This document shows positions 33,330-43,434 of a DNA stretch of 64,000 nucleotides, piece after piece. This DNA comes from Candidula unifasciata. Lineage: Eukaryota > Mollusca > Gastropoda > Stylommatophora > Geomitridae. The notes beneath the pieces were generated by a model. That model had not been told where the DNA came from. It saw nothing but the letters and a program-made list of their open reading frames with translations, and searched no databases. Within the stretch, counting starts at the first letter, position 1. Each line of letters begins with the position of its first letter. Made by a program: the position numbers and the translations under genes. Location of the stretch: NCBI GenBank assembly GCA_905116865.2, contig CAJHNH020002090.1:84501-148500 (forward strand), in the 5' to 3' direction.

Positions 33330-34060
33330 TTGCAGATGCATTGGGGAAAAACATTTCAAATTAATATTGAGATACTACGTACTACTTTCAACATGGGGCT
33401 AAAGAAAACTGAGAAAGTAGAAATGAAAATCACAAAAGAAAAGAAAGAGATTGTGGAAAAATATGAGAAAGGAGTCAGGCAAACTGATTTGTGCAAGCAG
33501 TATAACTTGTCCAACTCTATCGCAACTACAATTCTCAAGAAGCAGATTTTAGAAGGAAATGCATGTGGCCAAAAGTGTATCTATCAAGTCATCTCGAAGA
33601 AATAAGGTTATGGAAGAAATGGAAACTTCACTACTTGTCTGGATTAATGACATTTAGCTGAAAGCAGATAGTGTATCTCAAAATATGATCTGTTTAAAAG
33701 CTCAAACTATTTATAAAGATCTATCACAGAACTTGCCATCCGCTACATTAGCAAAAACATCTGTTAAAGAGTTTAAAACTAGCAAAGGATGGTTTGAGAA
33801 ATTCAAGAACTGAACCAGTCTCCATAGTATTGTTAGACATGAAGATTGTGCTGGTGCTGACAACAAAAACTGCTGATTGTTTGTGATAGAATTTCAGAAA
33901 CTGATTGAGTCAGAGACATAAAACAGACCATAACAAGTTTTCTTGAACAAAATGCATACAAAAACATTCATCAATAAAGAGGAAATTTAACTGCCAGGAA
34001 ACAAGCCAACTAACTCTGCTCTTTTGTGCCAATACCAGTGGTGATCTAAAGATAAAAACA
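33330..34060 (+). pseudogene. Tigger/pogo transposase remnant (TIGD1-like)
   Basis: The frame 33330-33605 has the CENP-B/pogo N-terminal helix-turn-helix (EKKEIVEKYEKGVRQTDLCK and LSNSIATTILKK). In other frames the second DNA-binding helix domain follows (TSLLVWINDI, EFKTSKGWFEKFKN; 33610-33815), and then the start of the DDE nuclease (NKE-, LTLLFCANTSGDLKI; 33960-34060). The remaining catalytic domain is missing. At least three frame breaks. In intact relatives this enzyme moves the element by cut-and-paste. Confidence 0.8.
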
Positions 34061-34321
34061 CCTGTTGGTTTGATTGTAGTATCGTGAAAATGAACATTCA
34101 TGTTATTATGTTTCCTGCCTATTCTCATTAGCTCAGTTTTCATGGTGTTTATTCTCCTATCATATTTAGTGCAGGTTTGGTGTAGGGAGTCAATAATTCC
34201 TAATATGTTTCATAAGATGTAATAGGAAATTTGTTTTTGAGATATAAACTTTTTTGAGACATGAACCAGTCAGAAATGCTTTGAGTTTGTAAGTTGAGGT
34301 ACTACTGTATATGTCTTTTTT

Positions 34322-34323
<2 letters not shown>

Positions 34324-34355
<32 letters not shown>
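34324..34355. repeat. Poly-G tract (~32 bp)
   Basis: Uninterrupted G run followed by TCAGGT, as at 41142-41195; it lies in the 100-bp gap between the Tigger and mariner elements. Confidence 0.96.
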
Positions 34356-34356
<1 letters not shown>

Positions 34357-34409
34357 CAGGTCAACACATAAGCTTCTTTATAATTTCGCAGTCGAAATTC
34401 AGTAAAAAA

Positions 34410-36140
34410 TATGAGGCACATATTTTAAGTAAGTCCAGTTTTGACTGCAACGCCAAAACATAAATGTGCATATGCAGTATGTTTATGTCGTTCATTAGCT
34501 AGCTGTATGCTTTTTTTTCACTGTCAAAATTTTGTTTGAAAATGCGTATGAGTGATTTATTATGAGTGCAAAAATAAATACTTTTGCCAGCTGCAAGGTT
34601 CGTGCCGTGATCTGTTTTTTGTTAGCAAAAAAAACAATAGTGCTGCATAAACTCAGATTGAGGTTTATGGGCCAGATGTTTAGACTGATAGAATGGTTAG
34701 GAAATAGTGTTGAATGTTTAAAGAAGGGCAAACAAATGTCCATGATGAAGAACGTAGCGGTAGGCCAAGTGTGGCTACACATAATTTGGTTGAAAAAGTA
34801 AACAAACAAATTCAGGAAAATCGCTGTTTCACAATTTTTGCATTGTCTGTTGAATATTCGGAAGTTTCATGTTCACTGATTTACAACATTGTGACGAGGG
34901 ACCTTGGATTTTTTTTTTAAATTGTGTGCCAGATGGGTACCGAAAATGTTAACCAAGGAGGAGAAAAAAAAATGCCTGGCTTCAGCTCAAACATTTTTGC
35001 AGCGCTATTAAAATGAAGGAGATGAATTTTTGGGGCACACTGTTACTGGAGATGAGACCTGGATTTCCTACACAAACATTAAATCAAAGCAACAGTCGAT
35101 GCAATGGCGACATTCATGGTCCCCAAGAGCAAAGAAGTTTGAGCAAGCATCTTCTGTCAAAAAGATCCATGTCCACTGTTTCTGGAACAAAGAAGGGGTC
35201 TTGTTTATTGATTTTCTTGCACCTGGAAAGACAGTTAATGCTAAAGCTTATTGTGACACTGATAAAACTTAGACGTGCCATCCAAAACAACAGACGTGGG
35301 TTGGTCCTCTGGAACTGTTTTTTTGCACGATAATAATCGACCTCACGTCACCGATGGAACTGTTCAGTTGTTGCAAACGATTCACTGGGAAATTGTTGAC
35401 CTCTCGCCCGACAGCCCCGATCTGGTGCCAAGTAATTACTGACTTTTAATGCACCTAAAGAAGTGGCCTGCAGACAGGCATTAATGAATGGTTCAAGACA
35501 CTGGCAGCAGACTTCACTGTCTTAATTTTGATAGCGCTGCAAAAATGTTTGAGCCGAAGCCAGGAAATTCTGCTTGTGTTCATCAGTTAACATTTTTGGC
35601 ATCCATCTGGTACACATTTTTTGGTAATCCAAGGCTTCTGGTCACAATGTTGTAAACCAGTGAATGTGAAACTCTGAAAATTTGACAGACAATGCAGATA
35701 TTGTGAAAATAATTATTTTCCTGAAATCTTTGATTCACTTGTTCAACCAAATTGTGTGTCACTACACTCGCTGACTGCCACAATGATCATAGATATTTGT
35801 TCGCCCTTCTTTAAACATTTGACATTATTTCCTAACCATACTTTTAGTCATAACATCTGCTGCTTAAACCTCAATGTAAATTTTTGCAGCAGTGTTGTTT
35901 TTTTTTTTTGCTAACAAAAAAACGGATCACAGCCCGAAACATGCAGCTGGCTGGAGTATTTTTTCGGGCACTCATTATAAATCACTCACACGCAAGCATC
36001 AAACAAGATTTCGACAGTGAAAAATAGCATGCAGCTAGCTAATGAACCACATAAAATACTGCATATGCACATTTAAATTTTCTGTCAGTATTTGGTGTTG
36101 CGGTCAAAATGGGACTTGCTTAAAAAATGTGACTCGCATG
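34410..36140. mobile_element. Palindromic mariner composite with ~600-bp inverted arms
   Basis: The left arm (about 34410-35012, plus) and right arm (about 35521-36140, minus) are both the 5' part of the same mariner: terminal repeat, leader, and transposase N-terminal region. Both contain GTAGGCC/AGTGTGG-type coding sequence for the block LVEKVN and SLIYNIVTRDLG, and end at AGCGCTAT. They match by eye over their length with scattered differences. Between them is one copy of the catalytic region (35013-35520). The normal mariner 3' end is absent. The right end lies about 35 nt from the VPS45 exon 3 donor. Confidence 0.82.
34560..35480 (+). pseudogene. mariner transposase (SETMAR/Mos1-type), frameshifted
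   Basis: On the plus strand, spread over several frames: the N-terminal helix-turn-helix region (FKEGQTNVHDEERSGRPSVA), VSCSLIYNIVTRDLG and PKMLTKEEKK. The catalytic part follows: TGDETWISY (first Asp), SMQWRHSWSPRAKKFEQ, KKIHVHCFWNKEGVLFIDFL, LRRAIQNNRRG, HDNNRPHVTD (second Asp), and SPDSPDLVPSNY. The last is the position of the third Asp of the mariner DD34D triad and is followed at once by a stop. The C-terminal ~40 residues are cut off near 35520. Inactive. Confidence 0.85.
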
Positions 36141-36175
36141 TAAAGTTATTAAATGTTCCTATGAAAGATACACAC

Positions 36176-36255
36176 CTGTACTTCTCTCACAACTTCTTGA
36201 TCATCTGCTTCTGCAAGAGTTTTAACATCCTGTTTGCTGATAACATTGCTAAAAT
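36176..36255 (-). CDS. VPS45: VPS45 coding exon 3 (residues 97-123)
   Basis: This 80-nt exon encodes (Y)FSNVISKQDVKTLAEADDQ followed by EVVREVQ, the family's 'FSN-ISK-DVK-LAEAD-QEVV' block. The acceptor is ATTTCAG and the donor is GTGTGT, which departs from consensus at +4. The end of a palindromic mariner element lies only about 35 nt downstream of this donor (see the 34410-36140 entry), so this exon has the most crowded splice site of the gene. Confidence 0.93.
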
Positions 36256-36502
36256 CTGAAATGAAGCATTTTTTTAAAAAATTACACCTGATCACCTTCT
36301 ACCTAAGATTATATGCATGTTACACTATTCTATCTTTAAAAAATTCAAAAGTGTGTTTGCAATGTTCGTTATATTTTAAAACAAAGACATCAATACCCCT
36401 AGAACTCTCAAAATACTGTCAGCCATTTTAAGCAACTTAAACTTTTGCTAAAAATACTGGTCAGATAAATATCAAAACTGCTGACTAAACTACAGACCAC
36501 AG

Positions 36503-38588
36503 TGTCATGTAAAAGCCCGAACCACCCCTTCACATTAAACTATTTGTGACCCTGTCGCCCCTGGAGGCGAGGTCACATTAAAAAATAAACCTGTTCGGTG
36601 GGTATATAGTCCCTCATGTCTATTTACACCTTTGTATTATGACGGAATACAAATTTCTGTATTTTCTGAATCTCTTGATATATATGTCTACATTTTCAAA
36701 ATTACAGTTGGAAGTTAGAGATTCTTTGTGTTGTTACTCTTAATCCGATGGGATGATTCACGACCTCGGCGCAAGAATCTTAGCACTACTTCTGTGAGAG
36801 TGACACTAACGTTCCCCCCCCCCCCCCCCCCCCCCCCACCTAATTCTCTGCCTGTTCTCCCAGGCGATAAGACGTTCAGTGCTTTGGCTCTCAATTTTAT
36901 ACTCCGAGAGGGAGGCTTTTGCGTCCAGGACATTTCCTAAAGTAGAGTTTAGGAGTACCATGTATATATATATATATCTATATATTTACCCCGCTGCTGA
37001 GGAGAAGGACAACTGGGCTGTGAGACATTACAGAGCAACACTTTTCTTGGTGTCAAAATGCTCAGGTCCACCTAAATCAAATCTTCTCCTTCTCAAGCTG
37101 AGATTATGTGCACTACCAACCCTGGCACTAGTATCAATGATTTAATTTAGCAGTCCAATCGTTCCATAACCAGCTAGTTGTGGAAAAGGAATGCCGATCT
37201 AGAGGCTGGCAGAACTGGATCAGCACACATTATCACTGAGCGGCTGGGGATAAGCAAGTTGACGTTATGGGATATTTACAGGTTAACTCATGTCCAAACA
37301 CTGGGTGGCCTGGAAGGCTAGATTCAATTTGTGGGGGAATATAATATACATATTTGTGTGAGTAGTAGTCTGTGTAACTACAGGTGCAGATATGGAAGTA
37401 GAGAGATGGTGTTCTCTATCTGAGAGACTTCTGTCTGTCTCCATTTTGGAACTTGTCTCATGTCTCTTCTACTGACTGAATGACACTGTTGCATAGAGGC
37501 TAGTACAGTCTCATTATCCTGAGAGCTGTCCTCTGAGCTATATTTACGTGTGGATAGAGTTAAGTAGATACTAGGCATATGAGTTGAGTTGACTGCGAAT
37601 CTTGGTGTTCAACTTCTTCACAGGATGATATCTAAATTTCAAAACCATGCAGTTAATCAACAGTCCATAAAGCCACCAGCTTGAAAGCCACCAGCTTGGA
37701 AGCCATTAGCTTGAATGCCACAAACTCTTATTTGCCACCAGCAGCAAGAAGACAGGTTTGTTGGGGCCTGCTGATGACTCTGTTCAGACAGCCCAGTAAC
37801 AGCCAGTGTTTCGGTGAGAGAATTCCACATCCAGGGAGCCACCTGGAGAAGCCGGACAGTGCCTATCATTTGTGGTGAACTGTATTATTGTTCAATGATC
37901 TATCAGACATTAGTATGACACTTTATTCCAAGTACAGTTCCTGAGATGCTGAGGAGCCCACCAGTCTAGTGACTTTGTTCCAGACATCCCAGTTGGTGTG
38001 ATGCAAGTGTTGCTGTGGACCAGACCCAGAGACAGATTAATGTATCAGAGCTCAGTGCCTGGTTCCTAGATTCACTATTCTCACATGTGCCATGATGACA
38101 ATGGCGGCTCTCTGTGAATCTGAGTGTCAATCACATCTAATATGTCTGTGGTTGCTTAATGTCATTGATTCCATTGAATTCTTTTTTCCTGATTCATGAT
38201 ATATATGTTGAACTTATTACATGTCTTTGGAATTTTTCAATACTGAATTTAGTGTCCATCCTTTATTGTTCTTAGCTGTCTGGAGTGTATGTATAAATAT
38301 TTTAGATCTTATTCTGTGTTAACATGACTATGATAGTAGACTATCTAGTCTGGGAGCTATTTTCTTGTATTAGTGGAGATGTCTGGCCAAGCTGCGCCTA
38401 GGAGTATATATTCTGTAGTGCCATAACTTGTGTTGCCCCACCCCTGAAATAGGTTGGATGTGTATAGTGGCTGCGGGATTCTGCCTAGACCATTACGAGC
38501 CAACATTATAAGATTAATACTATTTCAGTGCTGTTGGTTCATTAGGAGAAATCCTTAACTAGGCACGTGACACGCGCATTATGTGACA
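36503..38588 (-). mobile_element. LTR-like element K, copy 2
   Basis: A 2086-bp segment beginning TGTCA and ending TGACA, flanked by CACAG (36498-36502) and CACCG (38589-38593), a 5-bp TSD with one difference. It shares several blocks in the inverted orientation with 45766-47599 (for example CAGTGCTGTTGGTTCATTAG, CACGTGACACGCG and GTATATAGTCCC). No protein domain was found. It is best read as a long solo LTR. It contains a poly-C run (36814-36837), a TATATA run near 36962 and GCCACCAGCTTGAAA repeats near 37670-37725. Confidence 0.72.
36814..36837. repeat. Poly-C tract (24 bp)
   Basis: Homopolymer C run inside element K copy 2. Confidence 0.95.
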
Positions 38589-38593
38589 CACCG

Positions 38594-39298
38594 TACTGAA
38601 AGTGAAAACATGAAATACAGCACTATTCATTTTTACTGATAATATGTAATGGCCGACTCTTTTGTTTATTTATAGATAAACTGGCTACTGGAAATTCTAC
38701 AGTACTAAACAATATGCTAAAACAATACAGAAACATGTACAACTTTGAGGTTATATTTGTCCATGCTAGGCCAAACAATGTGGATAGTTTATGTATGCCA
38801 AACAAAATTCCACTTATGGATAGATGTGACAAGATATAAGAGTACTGTCATTGAATTACAAATGAACCGAATGTACTATACTATACTATGCAATATCAGT
38901 GACTCTCAACTTGTTCACACAAACAGCCCGCCAAAACGGGGAAAAAACTGTTCTGCAGCTCACTTGACATCCAAACAAACAAAAAACAAAAATGATGTAG
39001 ATGGCAGTTTTTCGCTAAAATGATATCTGCTGTGCTTAGAGGTCAGAAAATCTTATATGCATAGCCAGAGTGTTGCTTCTTAAAGATGAAGCACAGCAAA
39101 AACATCCATTAAATTACTCTGTTTGGTTTTTATTGCTATAATGGCTGAAAAAGTCTTTTAACACAAATAAAAGACACCAAAAAATGGATGTCTGATCTGA
39201 TAGCTCTATAACTCAGAGATAAATGTTCTTTTCTGGTTACATGATTATTCATAAATTGTTGGCGGCCCACCAGGACCAATGTTTTAAAGTAAACTGCG
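38594..39298. other. Intron 2 sequence, no gene seen
   Basis: AT-rich; no recognised element. Confidence 0.55.
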
Positions 39299-39311
39299 CT
39301 ATACTATACAT

Positions 39312-39610
39312 AAAGGTAAAGGTAAATTCGGGAGATGTGAACCAGCGCCACTGCACACGGTTATAAACCATAAGTGCTCTGCCACCAGTACGGACAGCTG
39401 ATAAGAATTGTCCGCCTTGTTGCCGTTCGCACATAACTCTGTAGCTACAGCAAAGTCCCTTCATTTACCCCATAGTATTACTCTGGTACCTATCTCCTAG
39501 AGGCCGGGTGAATCCGGGGAGCCACCCGGTTTCAAACACCGACTGTGGGCAGCAGCGAGTCGCAGCTAGATTTGAAAGTGAGCTTCTTATCGACTGGGCT
39601 AACGTGGCCC
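39312..39610 (-). mobile_element. tRNA-derived SINE, family 3
   Basis: A 299-bp SINE with a perfect 13-bp TSD CTATACTATACAT (39299-39311 and 39611-39623). The minus-strand head has an A box (TTAGCCCAGTCGATAAG) and a weaker B box (GTTTGAAACC), and the 3' tail is (TTTACC)n. Single copy here. Confidence 0.88.
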
Positions 39611-39623
39611 CTATACTATACAT

Positions 39624-40126
39624 ATTACTATTTAAAAATTAACAATCATTTAAGAAAATCAAAGCAATATTTCCCCTTTGTGAATCTGAACAAGGAAGAC
39701 ACAAATAATAAATTGCACAATTCATTGCCTGGCATATTTCGCTGTATCTTGTCAGGTGCATACTACAGTAACAATTATTTAAAATGAACCAAATAAATTA
39801 AACCTTTAAACTGAAATACAAAAATGTCTATATTCGCACATCTTCTATTTCACCAAGGTAACTGCAAAGTGATGAGCATTTCCTTCTGTCAGCATAGTTC
39901 TGGATTAAAATGGCTGATCGCTGACACTTCTGCATATTGCGGTAATCTATGGTTGGCCGAAATGTAAATAATACACCTTATAAATTCTAGGCTCATTGTA
40001 AACAAGGACGATGCATTTCAAATTATTTAAACTTGTGTCTTCCGTGTTCTAATTACTTAAGAATTGTTTGACAAGTATGCAAATGTAAAACACTGCAAAT
40101 ACTTTTTTTTAATGTTCAAAACTTAC
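39624..40126. other. Intron 2 sequence, no gene seen
   Basis: AT-rich, no recognised element. Confidence 0.55.
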
Positions 40127-40322
40127 AAACAAAATAAAGTCCATATTTAGGCATTCGCAGCTCTTGAGCTAACAAGTCCACATTTTCAGGTGTGGGTCTG
40201 AGGAACACAATGCAGTTCAAATGTTTCATTGCTTCTCTTCCTGCTGTGTCAATGCGCTCAAATAAATAGACCTCCTTCTGTAAAATTTCTGACTGGGCAT
40301 ATACCATGCTCACAATGCTTGT
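40127..40322 (-). CDS. VPS45: VPS45 coding exon 2 (residues 32-97)
   Basis: The exon follows a TTATTTCAG acceptor and opens with [20 protein letters not shown], one of the most conserved Vps45 blocks. FERID and the [15 protein letters not shown] segment of SM domain 1 come next. It ends after one base of a Tyr codon at a perfect GTAAGT donor; exon 3 supplies the other two bases, restoring the Y-F-S-N-V-I order of the family. Confidence 0.95.
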
Positions 40323-40805
40323 CTGAAATAAAAGTTGATAAAGTAGTTTTTTCTTTCTTTCTTAATATCAGTATGATTTGAAAATTGTAATCAATTATAT
40401 GTTACAAACAAAATTCAAAAGAAATTAAGAAATTAAATGGATAGTAGATCATTTTAAAAAAAATCAAATGGACAGTATATCATAAATGTCAGCTAACACA
40501 ATTATTATAAATATATTTTTTTTTAAATTAGGATCATGTATCTTCATCCTGACATGAAATTTCAATGGCTGTCATAAAATAATGATCATAGAGCTTCCTC
40601 CTTACAATAATTATTCAATGCAGTGCTTTCAAATATGTTTCTTTCATGTTTATTGTTACTTTTGCATGTGTCCATGCAATTAGTCCAGCTGTCATACAAT
40701 TCTAATGGGTCAGTATGTACATTATGTGACCACTACTTATACACATCAATTAAGCATTTCTGTCTTTCAGCTATTTTTTCATCGAAGCAACTCACTCACT
40801 GTGTT
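40323..40805. other. Intron 1 sequence, no gene seen
   Basis: AT-rich; no recognised element. Confidence 0.55.
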
Positions 40806-40816
40806 TACTGAAATAT

Positions 40817-41032
40817 GTTTATTTTAGTATCCAGAAGCCATGAGTTGTTAACCCATAGGCTCGGTATTATGGATATCGCAACCTTTTGACCTTGATTCCA
40901 TTGTAAATACCGTAAATCTGGGAGAAAATGTGGCTTTTCTGCCTACCCTCGGGAGTGAACCCAGACCACAAGGAGTTCGTCACCCGCTCACCACGCAATC
41001 CGGTTTAGCCAACTACGCTAGAGAGCCGGGCT
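40817..41032 (-). mobile_element. tRNA-derived SINE, family 2
   Basis: A 216-bp second copy of the 22373 SINE with an 11-bp TSD TACTGAAATAT/TACGGAAATAT (40806-40816 and 41033-41043). A and B boxes on the minus strand. Confidence 0.92.
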
Positions 41033-41141
41033 TACGGAAATATAGAAGGACATTAAGCTTTTCGGTACAAATCATGATTCACACCCCATCTAATCTGCCT
41101 GCATGATTTCGTTTTTATTCACACAAGCTGTCCTATGGGTT

Positions 41142-41156
41142 GGGGGGGGGGGGTGG

Positions 41157-41195
<39 letters not shown>
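41142..41195. repeat. Poly-G tract (~54 bp, one short break)
   Basis: G run broken once by TGGTT near 41154-41158, then ~37 uninterrupted G, followed by TCAGGT. Confidence 0.96.
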
Positions 41196-41196
<1 letters not shown>

Positions 41197-42182
41197 CAGG
41201 TGTTGCTTGTTTTGAATGTTTCAAGTACATCCACCATGGACGACAGTCACCACCAACAAGCGTAAAAATACCAAAACATCAACAATTTGATACTCATGAA
41301 CCATCACCCTTCGGCCCTTCCTCCTGCAGTACTTCTTCCTTGTACACAGGCACCTGTGATGCCTGAGCTACTCACAACAACACATTCCACAAATAATAGT
41401 CGTTCATAGAAAAGACAGTTGTGACAAGAAAGCGGCCTAATTTTGTCTGGAACACAATGTGTTGACCCCACTGAATGAACCTGGGACAGTTGTCGGTGCG
41501 GTGTGTATAGACATCAAAGAAGGAAATCTCATAACACTCCTAGAACATAGGACAGACCATGGGAACGAATGTGAAATCACGCAGGCAAACAAGATGGGAA
41601 GAGAATTGTGAGTTTATAGCCGGTGAATGCAAAGAAAAAGAATAGTTACTTTAGCTGTTTCTGAGTTTGGTGTTACAATGCAAAATCTTTCTATTAAAAA
41701 AAATCGACTTCTTAAAACTAGAACAATTTGAACTGAATGAGTTAAAGAAATTACAGGCTGATTCTGAAAGTGTTAATGGTTGTGAAAAAATAATTCATTA
41801 ACACAAATGTTCAATCTGCCTATTTGTACGTGGTGAAGTTTGTTTAACTCTTTCAGTTCAATTCAATGCCCATTGATCAATAATCCGTGGTAAGGTTGCA
41901 AAATAGAACTTAATCCTTCCCAACCCCTAACCTAGCAGAGCATTTGTGAGTAAGACATCAAGAGGTAAACATCACAGAGGTCTAAAATACTGAAATTATA
42001 AGACCGGTAAGAAAAGAAATTATTATATACTCTATAATGAGCTACTGGGAAAGATATGAAACGTATTACGTAAATAATGGGAGAAAATTCTTTAATTCCT
42101 TGATGGGCTTCAGAAAATTAACTATAAAAATTTATGAATGAGGTCAGAGCGGATAAATTCCCAGTCAGCTGGTTAGAAGGAT
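41197..42182. other. Intron 1 sequence, no gene seen
   Basis: No recognised element or conserved reading frame. Confidence 0.5.
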
Positions 42183-42475
42183 GTTTCTTCTTCTTCTCCT
42201 TCGTGTTCACCAGCTGTAAAATTTGGCAGAAAGTTCTTGTTGTTCATCAACTTCTGGATTGGTCCTGTTCAAGAACCTGAGTGTTGCATGTGCATTCGTT
42301 TTATAGATCTGACTCATTTGTATGCAGACTGCTGGTTCCTTGCCTCTCAGGCAGATGCACTCCGACTCCGAAGGAAGCTCCTAATCATTCGACTCTTACG
42401 ACATGCTTTTAGGTAGGCAGCGGGTCTATTCTTGTTTTCTCTATAATAGGGAGACGTAACCCACACGGGGAGAGA
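42183..42475 (-). repeat. Repeat L, copy 2 (LINE 3' UTR-like)
   Basis: The minus strand ends in AAGGAGAAGAAGAAGAAAC, the kind of tail seen on LINEs here. The body shares TTGTATGCAGACTRYTGGTT with 30448-30870. Non-coding; probably the 3' UTR of a LINE whose coding part is not present. Confidence 0.6.
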
Positions 42476-43423
42476 ATGATGTTTAAGAATGGTAAGTTAA
42501 TGTTGACACGTTGATCCTTTAAAATAAAAACATAAAATGCATTTATCGTAATTATATGCTTTTAATAAATGACAAAGTCATATGTGTGTTAGCGATTAAA
42601 GATGACACAGCTTAGAAAAGGAGGCAAGGCCAATAATTTCAATAATATGAACCATATATGTTCATTAAATCATTTTATGAACAGAAGTTAAACAAAAGTA
42701 ACGTAGCAGACAGGGTGTTTATATTCATGGGGCTTTGTGTAGGGTAACCGCCAAAGCATTCATTAAAAATAGAGTCTGAATTAAATTAACTGAGTAAATG
42801 TTAAATAACTAATCTTTGGAGTAGACTTACATAGATATTATTATGAAATTGATATAGATTCTATAATAAAATTCAGTTATGTTTTGGTTTGATTTTGGTG
42901 AGAACATCTAAAGTTGAAAACAGTTTATTTCATGTTGATTCAAAACGTGAGATCTGCCATTTCTGCAAGAATATGACTTAGTGTAGTTTGAAATGGCTAA
43001 CCATATTTTTATGTGTGCCTGATCGCTAAGTACATTGTAAATAAATAATTCTCCTGTTGTAAATGTGGTGCAATAGAAATTTGCCATATTAATTTAAATC
43101 TTTTTTGGTAAAATTAAGAAACTATTATTGTCTTCTCACTCATATAATAGCAATGAACATTTGTAGCATGAAATAAATGGTTTCATTGTATTACAACTGA
43201 AATAATACATGCAGAGTGGCTAGTTAGATGTTTGTAATTTATATGCTGTTATTCTGTTTCAGCTTATTATGCAGTTTATAATAAATATATGTGTAATTCA
43301 CACTAGGGGATATATTGTGGGTGTTATCATGTAACAATAATATAATGTGGGTAACAGAAGATATGTAGTTACCTTTAGAAGGTGCACTTATTATGAAAGG
43401 ATTTGCATAGAAGCAAACATTCC
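42476..43423. other. Intron 1 sequence, no gene seen
   Basis: AT-rich; nothing recognised. Confidence 0.55.
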
Positions 43424-43434
43424 TATAAATATGT

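Larger units (their letters stand above)
31339..34307 (+). mobile_element. Tigger/pogo element with three nested insertions
   Basis: The left terminal repeat CAGTGGTACCTAGACTTACG (31339) is the inverted match of the right one, read on the minus strand as CAGTAGTACCTCAACTTAC (ends 34307). Both ends are next to TA (31337-31338 and 34308-34309), the pogo/Tc1-mariner target. The transposase remnant lies at 33330-34060. Nested inside are a SINE dimer (31473-31880), LINE-G (31979-33036) and a SINE monomer (33070-33300), each with its own TSD. The left end is tandemly duplicated. Confidence 0.85.

Noticed and set aside
36547..36577. Short hairpin TGTGACC...GGTCACA that might be a regulatory RNA or MITE
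   Set aside because: Lies inside element K copy 2 and is not conserved in copy 1; no other evidence.
41103..41366. Glycine-rich open frame
   Set aside because: Produced by the poly-G tract.
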